The notes beneath the pieces are model-generated. The model saw only the letters and a list, made by a program, of their open reading frames with translations, searched no databases and was not told the origin of the DNA. A stretch of DNA of 64,000 nucleotides from contig NZ_CP047942.1 in the NCBI RefSeq assembly GCF_014279835.1, positions 248,001 to 312,000 of the forward strand. The letters run 5' to 3'. Of this stretch, positions 54,301 to 62,138 are shown one piece after another. The position numbers and the translations under genes were made by a program. Within the stretch, counting starts at the first letter, position 1. The number at the start of each line of letters is the position of its first letter. Source of the stretch: Synechococcus sp. MVIR-18-1 (GTDB taxonomy: Bacteria > Cyanobacteriota > Cyanobacteriia > PCC-6307 > Cyanobiaceae).

Positions 54301-54554
54301 CAACTGCGTTGGGTGGTGCCCCCGTGCTGGCGACGATGGGCGATGGCCAGGCCCCAAACGCACTGAATCGAGTACACGCAGTCGCGAACCCAGGCGTCTC
54401 CGTAATTTCCGTGCACGGTGTTGGCCGTGCTGGCTGGAAGCAATCCGCTCACTGGATGCTGACGTTGCAAAACCACCGTTTCGATGGCTACATCCAGGCT
54501 CTTGAGTTTTTCAAGGCGTAGCGCGTGTTGCTCCTGAGGGTTCGGATGCGACAA
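51369..54554 (-). CDS. Phosphorylase kinase alpha/beta subunit-like protein (GH15-related)
   Basis: A protein of about 1061 residues. The N-terminal two thirds resemble the glucoamylase-like (GH15) half of eukaryotic phosphorylase b kinase alpha/beta subunits: SGLLPAS, DAWVRDCVYSI, VERFKYS, DDGWGHLQLDATSLFLL, FIQNLVYY, YGIWERGDKGNEG and LLPRESASKEVDSACLSV. The C-terminal part matches their conserved end: FYAGIWSLLHHCRGL, KTPGERNFAIQVEHLLSR and AEYRQLCSESLL. The similarity therefore covers the whole protein. I saw no kinase domain and no C-terminal CaaX box. Start TTG at 54554 has GGAAGG 8 bases upstream and leaves room for the divergent gene; GTG 54626 or ATG 54617 would overlap it. Its role in a bacterium without phosphorylase kinase gamma is unknown; regulation of glycogen metabolism is an obvious guess. 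Confidence 0.85.
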   Translation of the reverse strand: MSHPNPQEQHALRLEKLKSLDVAIETVVLQRQHPVSGLLPASTANTVHGNYGDAWVRDCVYSIQCVWGLAIAHRRQHGGTTQRSWELEQRVLGLMRGLLNSMMRQASKVERFKYSLDPLDALHAKYNSANGDQVVADDGWGHLQLDATSLFLLQLAQLSRGGIAVIRNRHEVAFIQNLVYYVARAYRVPDYGIWERGDKGNEGLPERNASSIGMAKAALEALDGVDLFSSHGDGSVQVLVPQGAVVRLRRALQGLLPRESASKEVDSACLSVIGYPAWAVEERDLVERTVQRIRRELGGPYGYKRFRRDGHQTVVEDVSRLHYERAELVNFEGVESEWPLFLAYEQLTACCEERWTDAHYWQERLKILQVERQGQQLYPELYLVPDNAIELERRAPGSQQRLANDNVPLLWTQSLAWLGEMLMEGLIEPADLDPCGRRFQAEIGAEQVLVALAPTSSALATELKAQGLPVSDPETCPIQVVPSSNLNDRLSAVGGDEALRLSGLPMLRADTSDTARLYRQGDEQLAVLPAVLEEDTFFVSHDPRQLMETVLNELHLLQRHWRGEGSPLLLIPIEAALLENNPELLHDLTTRLHSGQLEDVPVCFGDLETLAHSAQWVTLPAATPRSHAHQRSDAARYLQDSTDFSDLTAAQEQELDDIPIAQLRDRLWNSHSLREQAEVLELLKRQLGHRAILSGPKGTPIELITLLEEIYHRGLSQEDWNVARRCAGAMGLVHPQLEDAVIDLLSRQKQVVVGRNYTSDSRLSAPASSPAIAALIERTCGNDGRERMLQQELLVALDGLARREPEKLKGTLTLQLGQLLLLLTSELASERQLSQDEAFEALCSEAPHAICLRLQALLNDVDHARAALQRRELLHLRGHVQWTVPEPLEECPSGSDWLQHRMRLGSLQQVPKEFYAGIWSLLHHCRGLVIGDKLERRNRLTSALVLEKTPGERNFAIQVEHLLSRIEAAEYRQLCSESLLSLMAFTTTNPDMHFEDDIALDVVIGHAVRVGWQSTHPQQDIGTYSQHKSAAWEQFYKASPAQCRQWQIEALRELAEQEGFL

Positions 54555-54609
54555 AACCGTGGCCTTCCAGGGGACCGGATCTAGATTCTCCCTCGCAGTC
54601 GAGTTAGGG

Positions 54610-55395
54610 ATGGACATCACCAGCACCGGTCCGCGTGATCAACGTCGCTTCCAAGTGCTTGGGGTGCCAGTGGATGCGTGTCGCGATGTCACTGCAGCAG
54701 CCATTGGTGTGCATGCCGATGGGGGAGGTCAGATCGTGACCCTGAATGCCGAGATGACGATGGCAGCACGAGCCAACCCTCGTTTGGGTGCCGTGATTGC
54801 TGACGCCGATCTGGTGGTCCCCGATGGTGCAGGCGTTGTGTGGGCTCTTCGTTTACAAGGCGTGCGCGTTCGCCGAAGCCCTGGTATTGAGTTGGCGTGG
54901 GAACTATTGGGTTACGCCGAGGCCCATGGTTGGTCTGTGGCGCTCGTGGGTGCTGCGCCGCAGGTGATGGAACGCTTGTGTGATCGCTTGGTGGTGGAGC
55001 GCCCTGAACTGCAATTGGTGCTGGCGCAACATGGCTATCTCAGCGAGGAGGATTGGCCCGAGCTCGAAGCAAGCTTGTGCGAGCTCAACCCTGACTTGGT
55101 GCTTGTGGCGCTCGGCGTTCCCCGTCAAGAACTTTGGACACAGCGTTTAAAAGCCACGCAAACCGGTGTCTGGATGGGAGTTGGCGGCAGCTTTGATGTT
55201 TGGGCTGGCCTCAAGGAACGAGCGCCACAATGGGCAAGCCGTTTCCAAGTGGAATGGCTTTATAGGCTTTTGCAGGAACCAAGCCGCTGGAGGCGTTATC
55301 TCGCGTTGCCCCAGTTTGTTTGGGCTGTTTTGGTCAGCGGAAGCCGACGGAAGCCTGCCAAACAAAAGCAAGCAACAGGAAAAACAACGGAATGA
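54610..55395 (+). CDS. GT26 (WecG/TagA/CpsF) glycosyltransferase
   Basis: A 261-residue family 26 glycosyltransferase. [62 protein letters not shown] and [18 protein letters not shown] are the recognisable stretches, including the conserved DGxG motif and GVGGSFD. Members add N-acetylmannosamine or a uronic acid to undecaprenyl-linked intermediates. ATG at 54610. The 3' end overlaps psbK on the opposite strand by 62 bases. Confidence 0.88.
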   Translation: MDITSTGPRDQRRFQVLGVPVDACRDVTAAAIGVHADGGGQIVTLNAEMTMAARANPRLGAVIADADLVVPDGAGVVWALRLQGVRVRRSPGIELAWELLGYAEAHGWSVALVGAAPQVMERLCDRLVVERPELQLVLAQHGYLSEEDWPELEASLCELNPDLVLVALGVPRQELWTQRLKATQTGVWMGVGGSFDVWAGLKERAPQWASRFQVEWLYRLLQEPSRWRRYLALPQFVWAVLVSGSRRKPAKQKQATGKTTE

Positions 55396-55477
55396 TCGGC
55401 AGGATGTCGATCAGCGGACCGAAGGCTTGATAGGCCTCAGGTAACTGGGCCAGCAAATCGAGGGTGTAAGCAGCCAT
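55334..55477 (-). CDS. psbK: Photosystem II protein K
   Basis: A 47-residue single-span protein starting [20 protein letters not shown] and ending in a hydrophobic helix with [12 protein letters not shown], the PsbK signature. The first residues are a short leader that is cleaved in mature PsbK. It sits at the periphery of photosystem II next to CP43. ATG at 55477, 30 bases after the tgt stop on the same strand, so tgt-psbK is probably one transcript. The last 62 bases overlap the 3' end of the convergent GT26 gene. Too short for most gene finders. Confidence 0.95.
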   Translation of the reverse strand: MAAYTLDLLAQLPEAYQAFGPLIDILPIIPLFFLLLAFVWQASVGFR

Positions 55478-55507
55478 CCCGGCGAATTCATGGTCGGAGC
55501 TCGGACG

Positions 55508-56626
55508 CTACCACGTGTGATGGGCTCTGGAGCTCGGCTCCCACGGAGCGAAATCCTCTGAAAAGCAACCATCACGAATGGCTTGCCCCATCGCGGTGGT
55601 GAATCGGATCAAATGGGTGAGGTTATGGATGCTCAAGAGCGTGAGGCCGAGCAGTTCCTCACTACGAATTAGATGATTCAGATAGGCACGGGTGTGCTGG
55701 CGGCAGGCGATGCAGGGGCAGCTTGCGTCTAACGGCGTGTGGTCCTGCCGGAACCGAGCGTTGCGCAGGTTCCAGCGCTCGCCCCCAACCAGTGCCGTTC
55801 CATGCCGTCCCAGACGGGTGGGCAGAACGCAATCAAACATGTCGATTCCATTGGCGACAGCGACTGCCATTTCACGCAGGGTGCCAATGCCCATGAGGTA
55901 GCGGGGGCGATCAGCGGGTAACAGGGGTGTGACCTGGCGCACGATCTGATGCATCTCCTCCACCGGTTCGCCAACGCTGACGCCGCCGATGGCGATGCCG
56001 GGGAGGTTGAAGTCCGCCACCGTTCGCGCGCTCAGCTCCCGAAGGTGGGGGAAACAACCACCTTGCACAATCCCAAACAGGGCTTGATCGTCGCGTTGAT
56101 GGGCGTCTGCACAGCGGCCTAGCCAGGCGTGCGTGCGCCGGCAGGCCTCCGCGACATCGTTTTCTGTGGCTGGATAGGGCGGACATTGATCGAAGGCCAT
56201 GGCCACATCAGCGCCAAGGCGCATTTGGATCTGCATCGACCGCTCTGGGGTCAGCAAGATGCGGCTGCCATTGCGAGGGTTGCGGAAGTCGACCCCTTCG
56301 TCGTCAATGCGGTTGAGGTCGCCGAGGCTGAACACCTGGAAGCCACCGGAATCGGTGAGCATCGGACCGTCCCAGCCCATGAACCGATGCAGCCCCCCGG
56401 CGTCAGCAACGATCTCCTCTCCAGGTTGGAGATGCAGGTGATAAGTGTTGGACAGCACCATTTGGGCGCCGGTCTCTGCCAATTGGGAGGTGGTCACCCC
56501 TTTCACGGTGCCCAGCGTGCCCACGGGCATGAACCGTGGCGTCATCACGGGACCGTGAGGTGTGTGGAAGCATCCACAACGAGCGCCCGTGTTGCGGCAA
56601 GTGGCCTGAATCTCGAACTGGAACAC
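55508..56626 (-). CDS. tgt: tRNA-guanine(34) transglycosylase
   Basis: A 372-residue enzyme exchanging guanine at position 34 of tRNAs (GUN anticodons) for preQ1, leading to queuosine. The nucleophile and substrate pocket lie in [36 protein letters not shown] and [15 protein letters not shown]; zinc is bound by [18 protein letters not shown], a Cys-x-Cys-x2-Cys...His pattern. GTG at 56626 gives the usual N-terminus (VFQFEIQA) and is preceded by GGAGGG at a short spacing; TTG 56641 is the alternative. It is followed by psbK. Confidence 0.94.
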   Translation of the reverse strand: MFQFEIQATCRNTGARCGCFHTPHGPVMTPRFMPVGTLGTVKGVTTSQLAETGAQMVLSNTYHLHLQPGEEIVADAGGLHRFMGWDGPMLTDSGGFQVFSLGDLNRIDDEGVDFRNPRNGSRILLTPERSMQIQMRLGADVAMAFDQCPPYPATENDVAEACRRTHAWLGRCADAHQRDDQALFGIVQGGCFPHLRELSARTVADFNLPGIAIGGVSVGEPVEEMHQIVRQVTPLLPADRPRYLMGIGTLREMAVAVANGIDMFDCVLPTRLGRHGTALVGGERWNLRNARFRQDHTPLDASCPCIACRQHTRAYLNHLIRSEELLGLTLLSIHNLTHLIRFTTAMGQAIRDGCFSEDFAPWEPSSRAHHTW

Positions 56627-56685
56627 AGGCCCTCCGTGCAACGCATCAATTTACGGTGAGCCGTGTCGGTCGATCGGTTGAGGTC

Positions 56686-57459
56686 ATGCCTTCAGCGCCC
56701 TCGTGGCTGCGCGATTTAGTGGGTGCCTGGATTTTTTATTCCGTGCTGCCTGCCTGGCCCTGGCCTCAGCCTCGCTTTGAACGCATCGCCCGCTTTGCTC
56801 CTTGGATCGGCTTGGTGATTGGTGGTTTGCAGGCGGGATTGTGGTGGCTTTTGTCCGGTTTGGAATGGCCTCAAGTCGCGCTCGTTCCAGCTGTTTTGGC
56901 CTTGGGGTTGTGGCTCACTGGTGGGCTCCATTTCGATGGGTTGATGGATACGGCTGATGGTCTCGCTGCAGGGCCTGAGCGTTGCCTGGAGGCGATGGAG
57001 GACAGCCGTGTGGGTGCCAGTGGTGTGCAGTTGTCCGTGGTGGTGCTGTTGTTGCAGTTCGCTGCTTTGGTGCGCTTGGGGCCGCTGGCACCGATCGCTT
57101 TGCTGGTCACGAGCGCTTTGGCAAGGGTGTCGCCCCTTTGGGCCATGGCGCGGTTCGCTTATTTGCGGGTGAATGGAACGGCTGGTTTTCACCGCCGTCA
57201 CCAAAAGGGTCTTGGAGACGTTGTTCCCACCCTGGTTTTGTTGGTGGTGTTGAGCCCACTGAACCCACTGTTTCAGCAGCTGTCGTTTTGGATGGCTCCT
57301 CTTTGTTTGCTGAGCGCTTTGGTTGTGGCTGAGTGGCTTGGCCGGCGCCTCGGAGGGATGACGGGAGATGGTTATGGAGCTGTTGTGATGCTCAGCGAGA
57401 CCTCTGGTTTGTTGTTGATGGCCCTGTTGGCGCCTTCTCTGGGCTCGGGGGCAGGCTGA
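56686..57459 (+). CDS. cobS: Adenosylcobinamide-GDP ribazoletransferase
   Basis: A 257-residue integral membrane enzyme that joins adenosylcobinamide-GDP to the lower ligand base in cobalamin (or pseudocobalamin) synthesis. The metal-binding motif GLHFDGLMDTADGLAAG and DSRVGASGVQL are the CobS signature; five or six hydrophobic helices follow. ATG at 56686 has GAGG just upstream. It diverges from tgt and its 3' end overlaps the convergent histidine kinase gene by 68 bases. No cobalamin riboswitch was seen in its short leader. Confidence 0.92.
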   Translation: MPSAPSWLRDLVGAWIFYSVLPAWPWPQPRFERIARFAPWIGLVIGGLQAGLWWLLSGLEWPQVALVPAVLALGLWLTGGLHFDGLMDTADGLAAGPERCLEAMEDSRVGASGVQLSVVVLLLQFAALVRLGPLAPIALLVTSALARVSPLWAMARFAYLRVNGTAGFHRRHQKGLGDVVPTLVLLVVLSPLNPLFQQLSFWMAPLCLLSALVVAEWLGRRLGGMTGDGYGAVVMLSETSGLLLMALLAPSLGSGAG

Positions 57460-58552
57460 GGAGGAAGCCATTGCCACGGCTGGGCAAGCTGGGGTCGAGC
57501 TGGTTCGGATTGGTGCTTAAAACCAGTGCCCCACCTCGTTCTTCGGCGAGAAGGCGAGCGAGGGCGAGCCCTAGCCCGGATCCGGATTGATCCTTGCTGC
57601 TACTTCCCCGTTCGCCTTTGCGGAAGATCAGTTCTTGTTCTTGATCTGGGATGGGAGGTCCCCCGTCCCAGATCAAGATGCTGTGCTCCAGCAGGCTGAG
57701 GCCCAGTGGACAGCCTGTGGGGCTGTAGCGGAAGGCATTTTCCAGCAGATTGGCCACGATCTCTGAGACAACGGCATCGTCATCTGGCCGAATCTCTTGG
57801 GTCCAAGCAGGCCAGTGGTCTGGTGCTTGCCATGCGCGGTTCTGAAGTGCGGCAGTTGCGGCAGCCCGTTCAATCAGAGGTTGGAGCAGGTGTTCGATCG
57901 TGAGCCCTGGCCCCTTTGATGCCACCTGGGGAAGAAGAAGTGGGGCGGGCGCCTCGGGGCCATGCGGCAGGTTCTCTTGACCGATGAGATCCAGGGATGT
58001 GATGTAGCGGTCGAGCTGGGCCTGCTCTTGAAGAAGCCCTGTGACGAGTGGGCGATGGAGATGCTCTGGCCCCAAGCGACGGAGCAGAAGCTGGGCATAG
58101 GTGCGCAAGGCTGCCAGTGGGTTGCGCAACTGATGCACCACAAGATTCATCTGTTGGCGTTGCTGATGGAGCTCGTCTAGTAAGCGGCTGCGTTCGAGCT
58201 CAAGGCCAAGGCTGTAAGCCAAGGCAGAGGCGCTGGCTTGCAGGCGGTGATCGAGTTGCTCGGACCATTCCGATTCGCGCTGCTGCTCTGCTCTCAGAAC
58301 TCCTAATAAGAGGTCGTCATGGCGAAGGGGAAACCAGTGCCGCTCTGGCGCCGGAATGCGCAGAAGGGGGTCGTCGGCAATCTCCGGGAGTCGGCCACCA
58401 TCTGGAGGCCACTGATCCAACATCGTGAAGCTGGGCGCGTCTCCCTCACTGCTTTGCGCGATGTAAACAACAAGTCTCTCCAGAGATTCGTCGCCAGAGA
58501 AGCTCTGCAGCTGTTGCTTGACCAGGGTTAGGAACCGGTTGGACAGCTGCAT
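57392..58552 (-). CDS. Sensor histidine kinase (GAF-like input)
   Basis: A 386-residue histidine kinase without obvious membrane helices. Residues 1-120 form a GAF-like input region, and the H-box is VVHQLRNPLAALRTY (about 138-152). The ATPase part shows the N-box VANLLENAFRYSPTG, IWDGGPPI and the G2-box GSGLGLALARLLAEERGG. It should autophosphorylate on the H-box histidine and pass phosphate to a response regulator not in this window. The H-box and Leu-rich neighbourhood (LAALRTYAQLLLRRL) resemble cyanobacterial Hik2/chloroplast sensor kinase, which is only a suggestion. ATG at 58552. The 3' end overlaps cobS. Confidence 0.88.
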   Translation of the reverse strand: MQLSNRFLTLVKQQLQSFSGDESLERLVVYIAQSSEGDAPSFTMLDQWPPDGGRLPEIADDPLLRIPAPERHWFPLRHDDLLLGVLRAEQQRESEWSEQLDHRLQASASALAYSLGLELERSRLLDELHQQRQQMNLVVHQLRNPLAALRTYAQLLLRRLGPEHLHRPLVTGLLQEQAQLDRYITSLDLIGQENLPHGPEAPAPLLLPQVASKGPGLTIEHLLQPLIERAAATAALQNRAWQAPDHWPAWTQEIRPDDDAVVSEIVANLLENAFRYSPTGCPLGLSLLEHSILIWDGGPPIPDQEQELIFRKGERGSSSKDQSGSGLGLALARLLAEERGGALVLSTNPNQLDPSLPSRGNGFLLSLPPSPEKAPTGPSTTNQRSR

Positions 58553-58943
58553 GCGTGAAATTGTGTGCCTGGATATAGCCGGGACAGCGACCCAAGAGTG
58601 GACCGCCTTGCCAATTCAGGAAAAAGTCTTAAGATCAGATGATCGACCGACGGTGCTCTTCGTTGAGGTGCCGGTTTCCTGTCGATTCTGCTCGGGTTGC
58701 ACTTTCGTTGCTACCAAGGTTACAGCAGAGGTTGATGTGTCTCCTGTTGTCATCGGTTCTATGCCGTTGAAAGCGATGGTGTTTGTCGATTGTTCGTGCC
58801 GCTTTGGCTGCGCGATCGATCCCCCGATTCGCTGACGTCACGATGCTCTTTATGAGCGTCTCACTTGATCGTTTGCCGCTTCAAAACGGTGCCGGTCTTT
58901 CTTGACAGCCCCCTCTCACTCCCTCAACAGGGATTTTTGCCCA
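58553..58943. other. Intergenic region of 391 bases with a candidate promoter
   Basis: No convincing protein gene. A sigma70-like promoter candidate on the plus strand has TTGCCA (58608-58613), a 16-base spacer and TAAGAT (58630-58635), predicting a transcript start near 58642. A transcript from it would run about 300 bases before the DUF3155 start, as a long leader or a separate small RNA. Weak open frames across it (58551-58835 plus, 58635-58841 minus) have no recognisable product and probably are chance. Confidence 0.4.
58608..58635 (+). promoter_or_regulatory. Candidate sigma70-type promoter
   Basis: TTGCCA (58608-58613) and TAAGAT (58630-58635) separated by 16 bases match the bacterial -35/-10 pattern at 4 of 6 bases or better. 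It is about 300 bases before the DUF3155 gene and could drive it or a small RNA. No expression data; inference only. Confidence 0.45.
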
Positions 58944-59312
58944 ATGTCCAAAAAACGTAAGAGGATTAGTCGTCGTCGCCTCGCTGGCCAGCGTGTGCTG
59001 GCGCATGTGCCGACTCACCATCTCGAAACTGGTGAACACAAGCCTGTGACAGCGGCTCGCCGCTATATCGCTGAGGGCGTTCTCATGCCCCCGGCCCTGG
59101 TCAACGTGCGCCGTAACGAACACACCACAGACAAATTCTTCTGGGGTGAAAAAGGACTGTTCAGCGCTCAGTACGCCGAGGAAAATCATTTTCTGTTCCC
59201 TTCCCTTCGTTCCATCGTTGATCACGTTGGTGAAGAGGTCATCTTTGAAGGCCTAGACCTGGCGTCTGATGATTGGGAGGAAATGGAAGAGTACGAATAC
59301 GCTTTCGTCTGA
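58944..59312 (+). CDS. DUF3155 cyanobacterial protein
   Basis: A 122-residue protein of DUF3155. The strongly basic start MSKKRKRISRRRLAGQRVL is followed by HLETGEHKPVTAARRYIAEG, the NVRRNEHTTDKFFWGEKGLF region and a very acidic C-terminus (ASDDWEEMEEYEYAFV). This charge split is typical of the family, which is restricted to cyanobacteria and has no known function. ATG at 58944. A terminator hairpin (59341-59394) follows the stop by 28 bases. Confidence 0.88.
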   Translation: MSKKRKRISRRRLAGQRVLAHVPTHHLETGEHKPVTAARRYIAEGVLMPPALVNVRRNEHTTDKFFWGEKGLFSAQYAEENHFLFPSLRSIVDHVGEEVIFEGLDLASDDWEEMEEYEYAFV

Positions 59313-59340
59313 TTCCCTTTCATTCCAACCCTTGATTGCA

Positions 59341-59394
59341 AAGCCCTTAAGCGCTCTGAGCTGGTTAATCCAGCCAACGCTTGAGGGCTTTTTT
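59341..59394 (+). terminator. Rho-independent terminator after DUF3155, overlapping the esterase stop
   Basis: AAGCCCTTAAGCG (59341-59353) pairs with CGCTTGAGGGCTT (59378-59390) with one G-U pair, and the run TTTTTT follows. The 24-base loop contains an inner CTGG/CCAG hairpin. The structure covers the stop codon (59365-59367) of the convergent esterase gene. Confidence 0.7.
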
Positions 59395-59970
59395 CATTTC
59401 AGCCTGAGCCTCAACGGGGATGGCATGACCATGGTCAAAACTGAAGAGATCGCAGGCTTGATTGCTGTGCGCTAGGTCATTTTTTAGCGCTAAGGCGGCT
59501 GAATGCGGTACGACGTCGTCATGCCGTCCATGCAGAAGAAGCACGGGTGGGCGAGTTAGAGGGGCTTGCCAGTTGGGGTGGGGATAGGCACTGCATGCAA
59601 TTAATCCGGCGAGAGGCAAGTCACAGCCGGCAGCCATGGTCATGGCACCTCCTTGAGAAAAGCCCAACAGCACCGTTGCTTCCAGTGGAATCTCTTCTGA
59701 ACTCAAGCTGTTGATGCGGTTTTTTAAGTCTTCAACAGCTGCTGGAACGGCGGCCCAATCGGCGGGGAAGAGGCCATACCACTGTCGTCCTGATCCTTGG
59801 CTTTGGCGTTGGGGAGCTTGCAGGGCAACCAGCTCGAGTGGTGTCGCGATCGCCTCGGCGAGCGCTTCTCCCAGCGGCATCAGGTCGCCGGCATCGGCTC
59901 CCCAGCCATGGAGAAGAACGAGGCGTGCCTGAGCCCGTGCTGTGGGTTGGCGGAGCAGATCGGCGGCCAT
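59365..59970 (-). CDS. Alpha/beta hydrolase, carboxylesterase/phospholipase-type
   Basis: A 201-residue alpha/beta hydrolase of the phospholipase/carboxylesterase group. The nucleophile is in LLGFSQGGAMT (Ser about 104), the acid in LLHGRHDDVVPHS and the histidine in FDHGHAIPVEA; the oxyanion region is VLLHGWGADAGDLMPLG. The substrate is probably a short acyl ester, otherwise open. ATG at 59970. It faces purH with about 60 bases between and is convergent with DUF3155. Confidence 0.88.
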   Translation of the reverse strand: MAADLLRQPTARAQARLVLLHGWGADAGDLMPLGEALAEAIATPLELVALQAPQRQSQGSGRQWYGLFPADWAAVPAAVEDLKNRINSLSSEEIPLEATVLLGFSQGGAMTMAAGCDLPLAGLIACSAYPHPNWQAPLTRPPVLLLHGRHDDVVPHSAALALKNDLAHSNQACDLFSFDHGHAIPVEAQAEMKKALKRWLD

Positions 59971-60030
59971 GGCATTAGGTGCGCGGTTGCTGCTTAGGTT
60001 GGCCTAAGCCCTGTCTTTCGTCCTGCTGCC

Positions 60031-61620
60031 ATGGCTCCAACTGCCTTGCTGAGCGTGTCTGATAAAAGGGGTGTGGTGCCCCTCGCTGAGGCTCTCAATC
60101 GGCTCCATGGTTATCAGCTGCTATCCAGTGGTGGAACAGCCAAAGTGCTTGAAGAGGCTGGATTGCCCGTCACACGCGTGGCAGACCACACCGGAGCCCC
60201 TGAGATCCTTGGTGGTCGCGTTAAAACCCTCCACCCTCGAATCCATGGCGGAATCTTGGCGCGAAGGGGAGATCCGGCCCATGAGGCGGATCTCCTCGAA
60301 CAGAAGATCGATCCCATCGATGTGGTGGTGGTGAACCTTTACCCGTTTAGGGAAACCATCGCAGCCCCCGATGTGAGTTGGGACACCGCCATTGAGAACA
60401 TCGATATTGGCGGACCCACGATGGTTCGCTCTGCTGCCAAAAATCATGCCCATGTGGCGGTGCTCACCAGTCCTGAGCAGTACGACAGTTTTTTGCAAGC
60501 GCTGTCTGGATCGGCTGGAGGCGTGGACGCCAATGTGCGCCGGCAGTTGGCCTTAGAGGCATTTGCTCATACGGCTGCCTATGACGTTGCGATTAGTCGT
60601 TGGATGCAATCTCGCCCTGAGTTGCAACCTTCTGCCGAAGCCAAAGCGCCAGCCGAAGCTCTGCCATGGCTGGAGGCTCTGCCGCTCCGGCAGACCTTGC
60701 GCTACGGGGAGAACCCCCACCAGAAGGCGGCTTGGTTCAGCAGCCCCGTGGGCTGGGGTGGGGCCAAGCAGCTGCAAGGCAAGGAGCTCAGCACCAATAA
60801 TCTGCTCGATCTGGAAGCGGCCTTGGCCACCGTTCGTGAGTTTGGTTATGGCTCAGAGGGCCTGCATCGCGCAGAGCAAGCGGCGGCTGTGGTGGTGAAG
60901 CACACCAATCCCTGTGGCGTTGCGGTGGGTGATGGCGTGGCCACCGCCCTCACTCGGGCTCTTGATGGTGATCGAATCAGCGCCTTCGGTGGCATTGTTG
61001 CCCTGAATGTTGTGGTGGATGGCCAGGCGGCCAAGGAGCTCACCAGCTTGTTCTTGGAGTGTGTTGTCGCTCCTGGGTACAGCCCAGAAGCCCGCGAAAT
61101 CTTGGCAGCCAAAGGTAATCTCCGCCTCCTCGAATTGGCGCCTGAGGCGATTGATGCGGCACCTAAAGACCACGTCCGCAGCATTCTTGGTGGGGTTTTG
61201 GTGCAGGATCTCGACGATCAACCGATCGATCCTTCCTCCTGGACGGTGGCGAGCCAGCGACAACCCACCGCGGCTGAAGATGCCGATCTCCGTTTTGCTT
61301 GGCAGCTCGTGCGTCACGTGCGCTCGAATGCGATTTTGGTCGCACGTGATGGTCAGAGCCTGGGCGTTGGGGCTGGTCAGATGAATCGCGTTGGGTCTGC
61401 CCGACTTGCCTTAGACGCTGCTGGTGAGCAAGCCGTAGGGGCTGTGCTCGCGAGTGATGGCTTCTTCCCTTTCGATGACACCGTGCGTCTTGCCGCAAGC
61501 CATGGGATTAAGGCCGTCATCCATCCAGGCGGAAGCCTTCGGGATGCTGACTCGATCAAGGCCTGCGATGAACTTGGCTTGGCCATGGTGCTTACCGGAC
61601 GCCGTCACTTTCTTCACTGA
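60031..61620 (+). CDS. purH: Bifunctional AICAR formyltransferase / IMP cyclohydrolase
   Basis: A 529-residue enzyme carrying out the last two steps of IMP synthesis. The N-terminal cyclohydrolase (about 1-195) has [40 protein letters not shown] and [16 protein letters not shown]. The C-terminal formyltransferase (about 200-529) has [24 protein letters not shown] and a C-terminal [31 protein letters not shown] segment in pieces, with the final [14 protein letters not shown] at 60031. Length and motifs are complete. Confidence 0.96.
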   Translation: MAPTALLSVSDKRGVVPLAEALNRLHGYQLLSSGGTAKVLEEAGLPVTRVADHTGAPEILGGRVKTLHPRIHGGILARRGDPAHEADLLEQKIDPIDVVVVNLYPFRETIAAPDVSWDTAIENIDIGGPTMVRSAAKNHAHVAVLTSPEQYDSFLQALSGSAGGVDANVRRQLALEAFAHTAAYDVAISRWMQSRPELQPSAEAKAPAEALPWLEALPLRQTLRYGENPHQKAAWFSSPVGWGGAKQLQGKELSTNNLLDLEAALATVREFGYGSEGLHRAEQAAAVVVKHTNPCGVAVGDGVATALTRALDGDRISAFGGIVALNVVVDGQAAKELTSLFLECVVAPGYSPEAREILAAKGNLRLLELAPEAIDAAPKDHVRSILGGVLVQDLDDQPIDPSSWTVASQRQPTAAEDADLRFAWQLVRHVRSNAILVARDGQSLGVGAGQMNRVGSARLALDAAGEQAVGAVLASDGFFPFDDTVRLAASHGIKAVIHPGGSLRDADSIKACDELGLAMVLTGRRHFLH

Positions 61621-61670
61621 GAAGGCGGGCACCTAATCTCGTTTTACCCGTCCACTCAACGAACTGACCT

Positions 61671-62132
61671 ATGACCCTGCCCGCTTTGCCTTTTGCCGCC
61701 AGCTTCATGCACCCTCTGATGATGTGGGGGCTCCTGGCTGCAGGTGGCTATTCCATGTTTCTTGGGATCAAAGCCAAGAAGGTACGCACAGGTACCCCAG
61801 AGCAACGCAAGGCCCTGCTCCCAGGCAAGTTTGCTCAGCGTCATTACCGCTGGGGAAGCCTGATCCTCGGGGTGATGGTGACCGGAATGATCGGTGGTAT
61901 GGCCGTGACTTACATCAACAACGGCAAGTTGTTCGTGGGCCCGCATCTGCTCGTGGGCTTAGCGATGACTGGAATGATTGCCTTGGCTGCATCATTGGCT
62001 CCGTTCATGCAGCAGGGCAATGTGATTGCTCGTAAAGCGCACGTTGGTCTCAACATGGGCACGCTCACCTTGTTCCTTTGGCAAGCGGTGAGCGGCATGG
62101 AGATTGTGAACAAGATCTGGGTGAACCGCTGA
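61671..62132 (+). CDS. DUF4079 membrane protein
   Basis: A 153-residue protein with four hydrophobic helices and a pattern of conserved histidines (FMHPLMMWG, QRHYRWG, GPHLLVGL, KAHVGLNMG), matching DUF4079. The His pattern in membrane helices is reminiscent of cytochrome b561-like haem binding; that is inference from the pattern. The family is common in cyanobacteria and plants, with unknown function. ATG at 61671, 50 bases after purH. Confidence 0.85.
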   Translation: MTLPALPFAASFMHPLMMWGLLAAGGYSMFLGIKAKKVRTGTPEQRKALLPGKFAQRHYRWGSLILGVMVTGMIGGMAVTYINNGKLFVGPHLLVGLAMTGMIALAASLAPFMQQGNVIARKAHVGLNMGTLTLFLWQAVSGMEIVNKIWVNR

Positions 62133-62138
62133 TCTTGA

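Noticed and set aside
58551-58835. Plus-strand open frame of 94 codons with several cysteines
   Set aside because: No recognisable family, crosses a good promoter candidate, starts inside the divergent kinase start region, and composition is that of a spacer.
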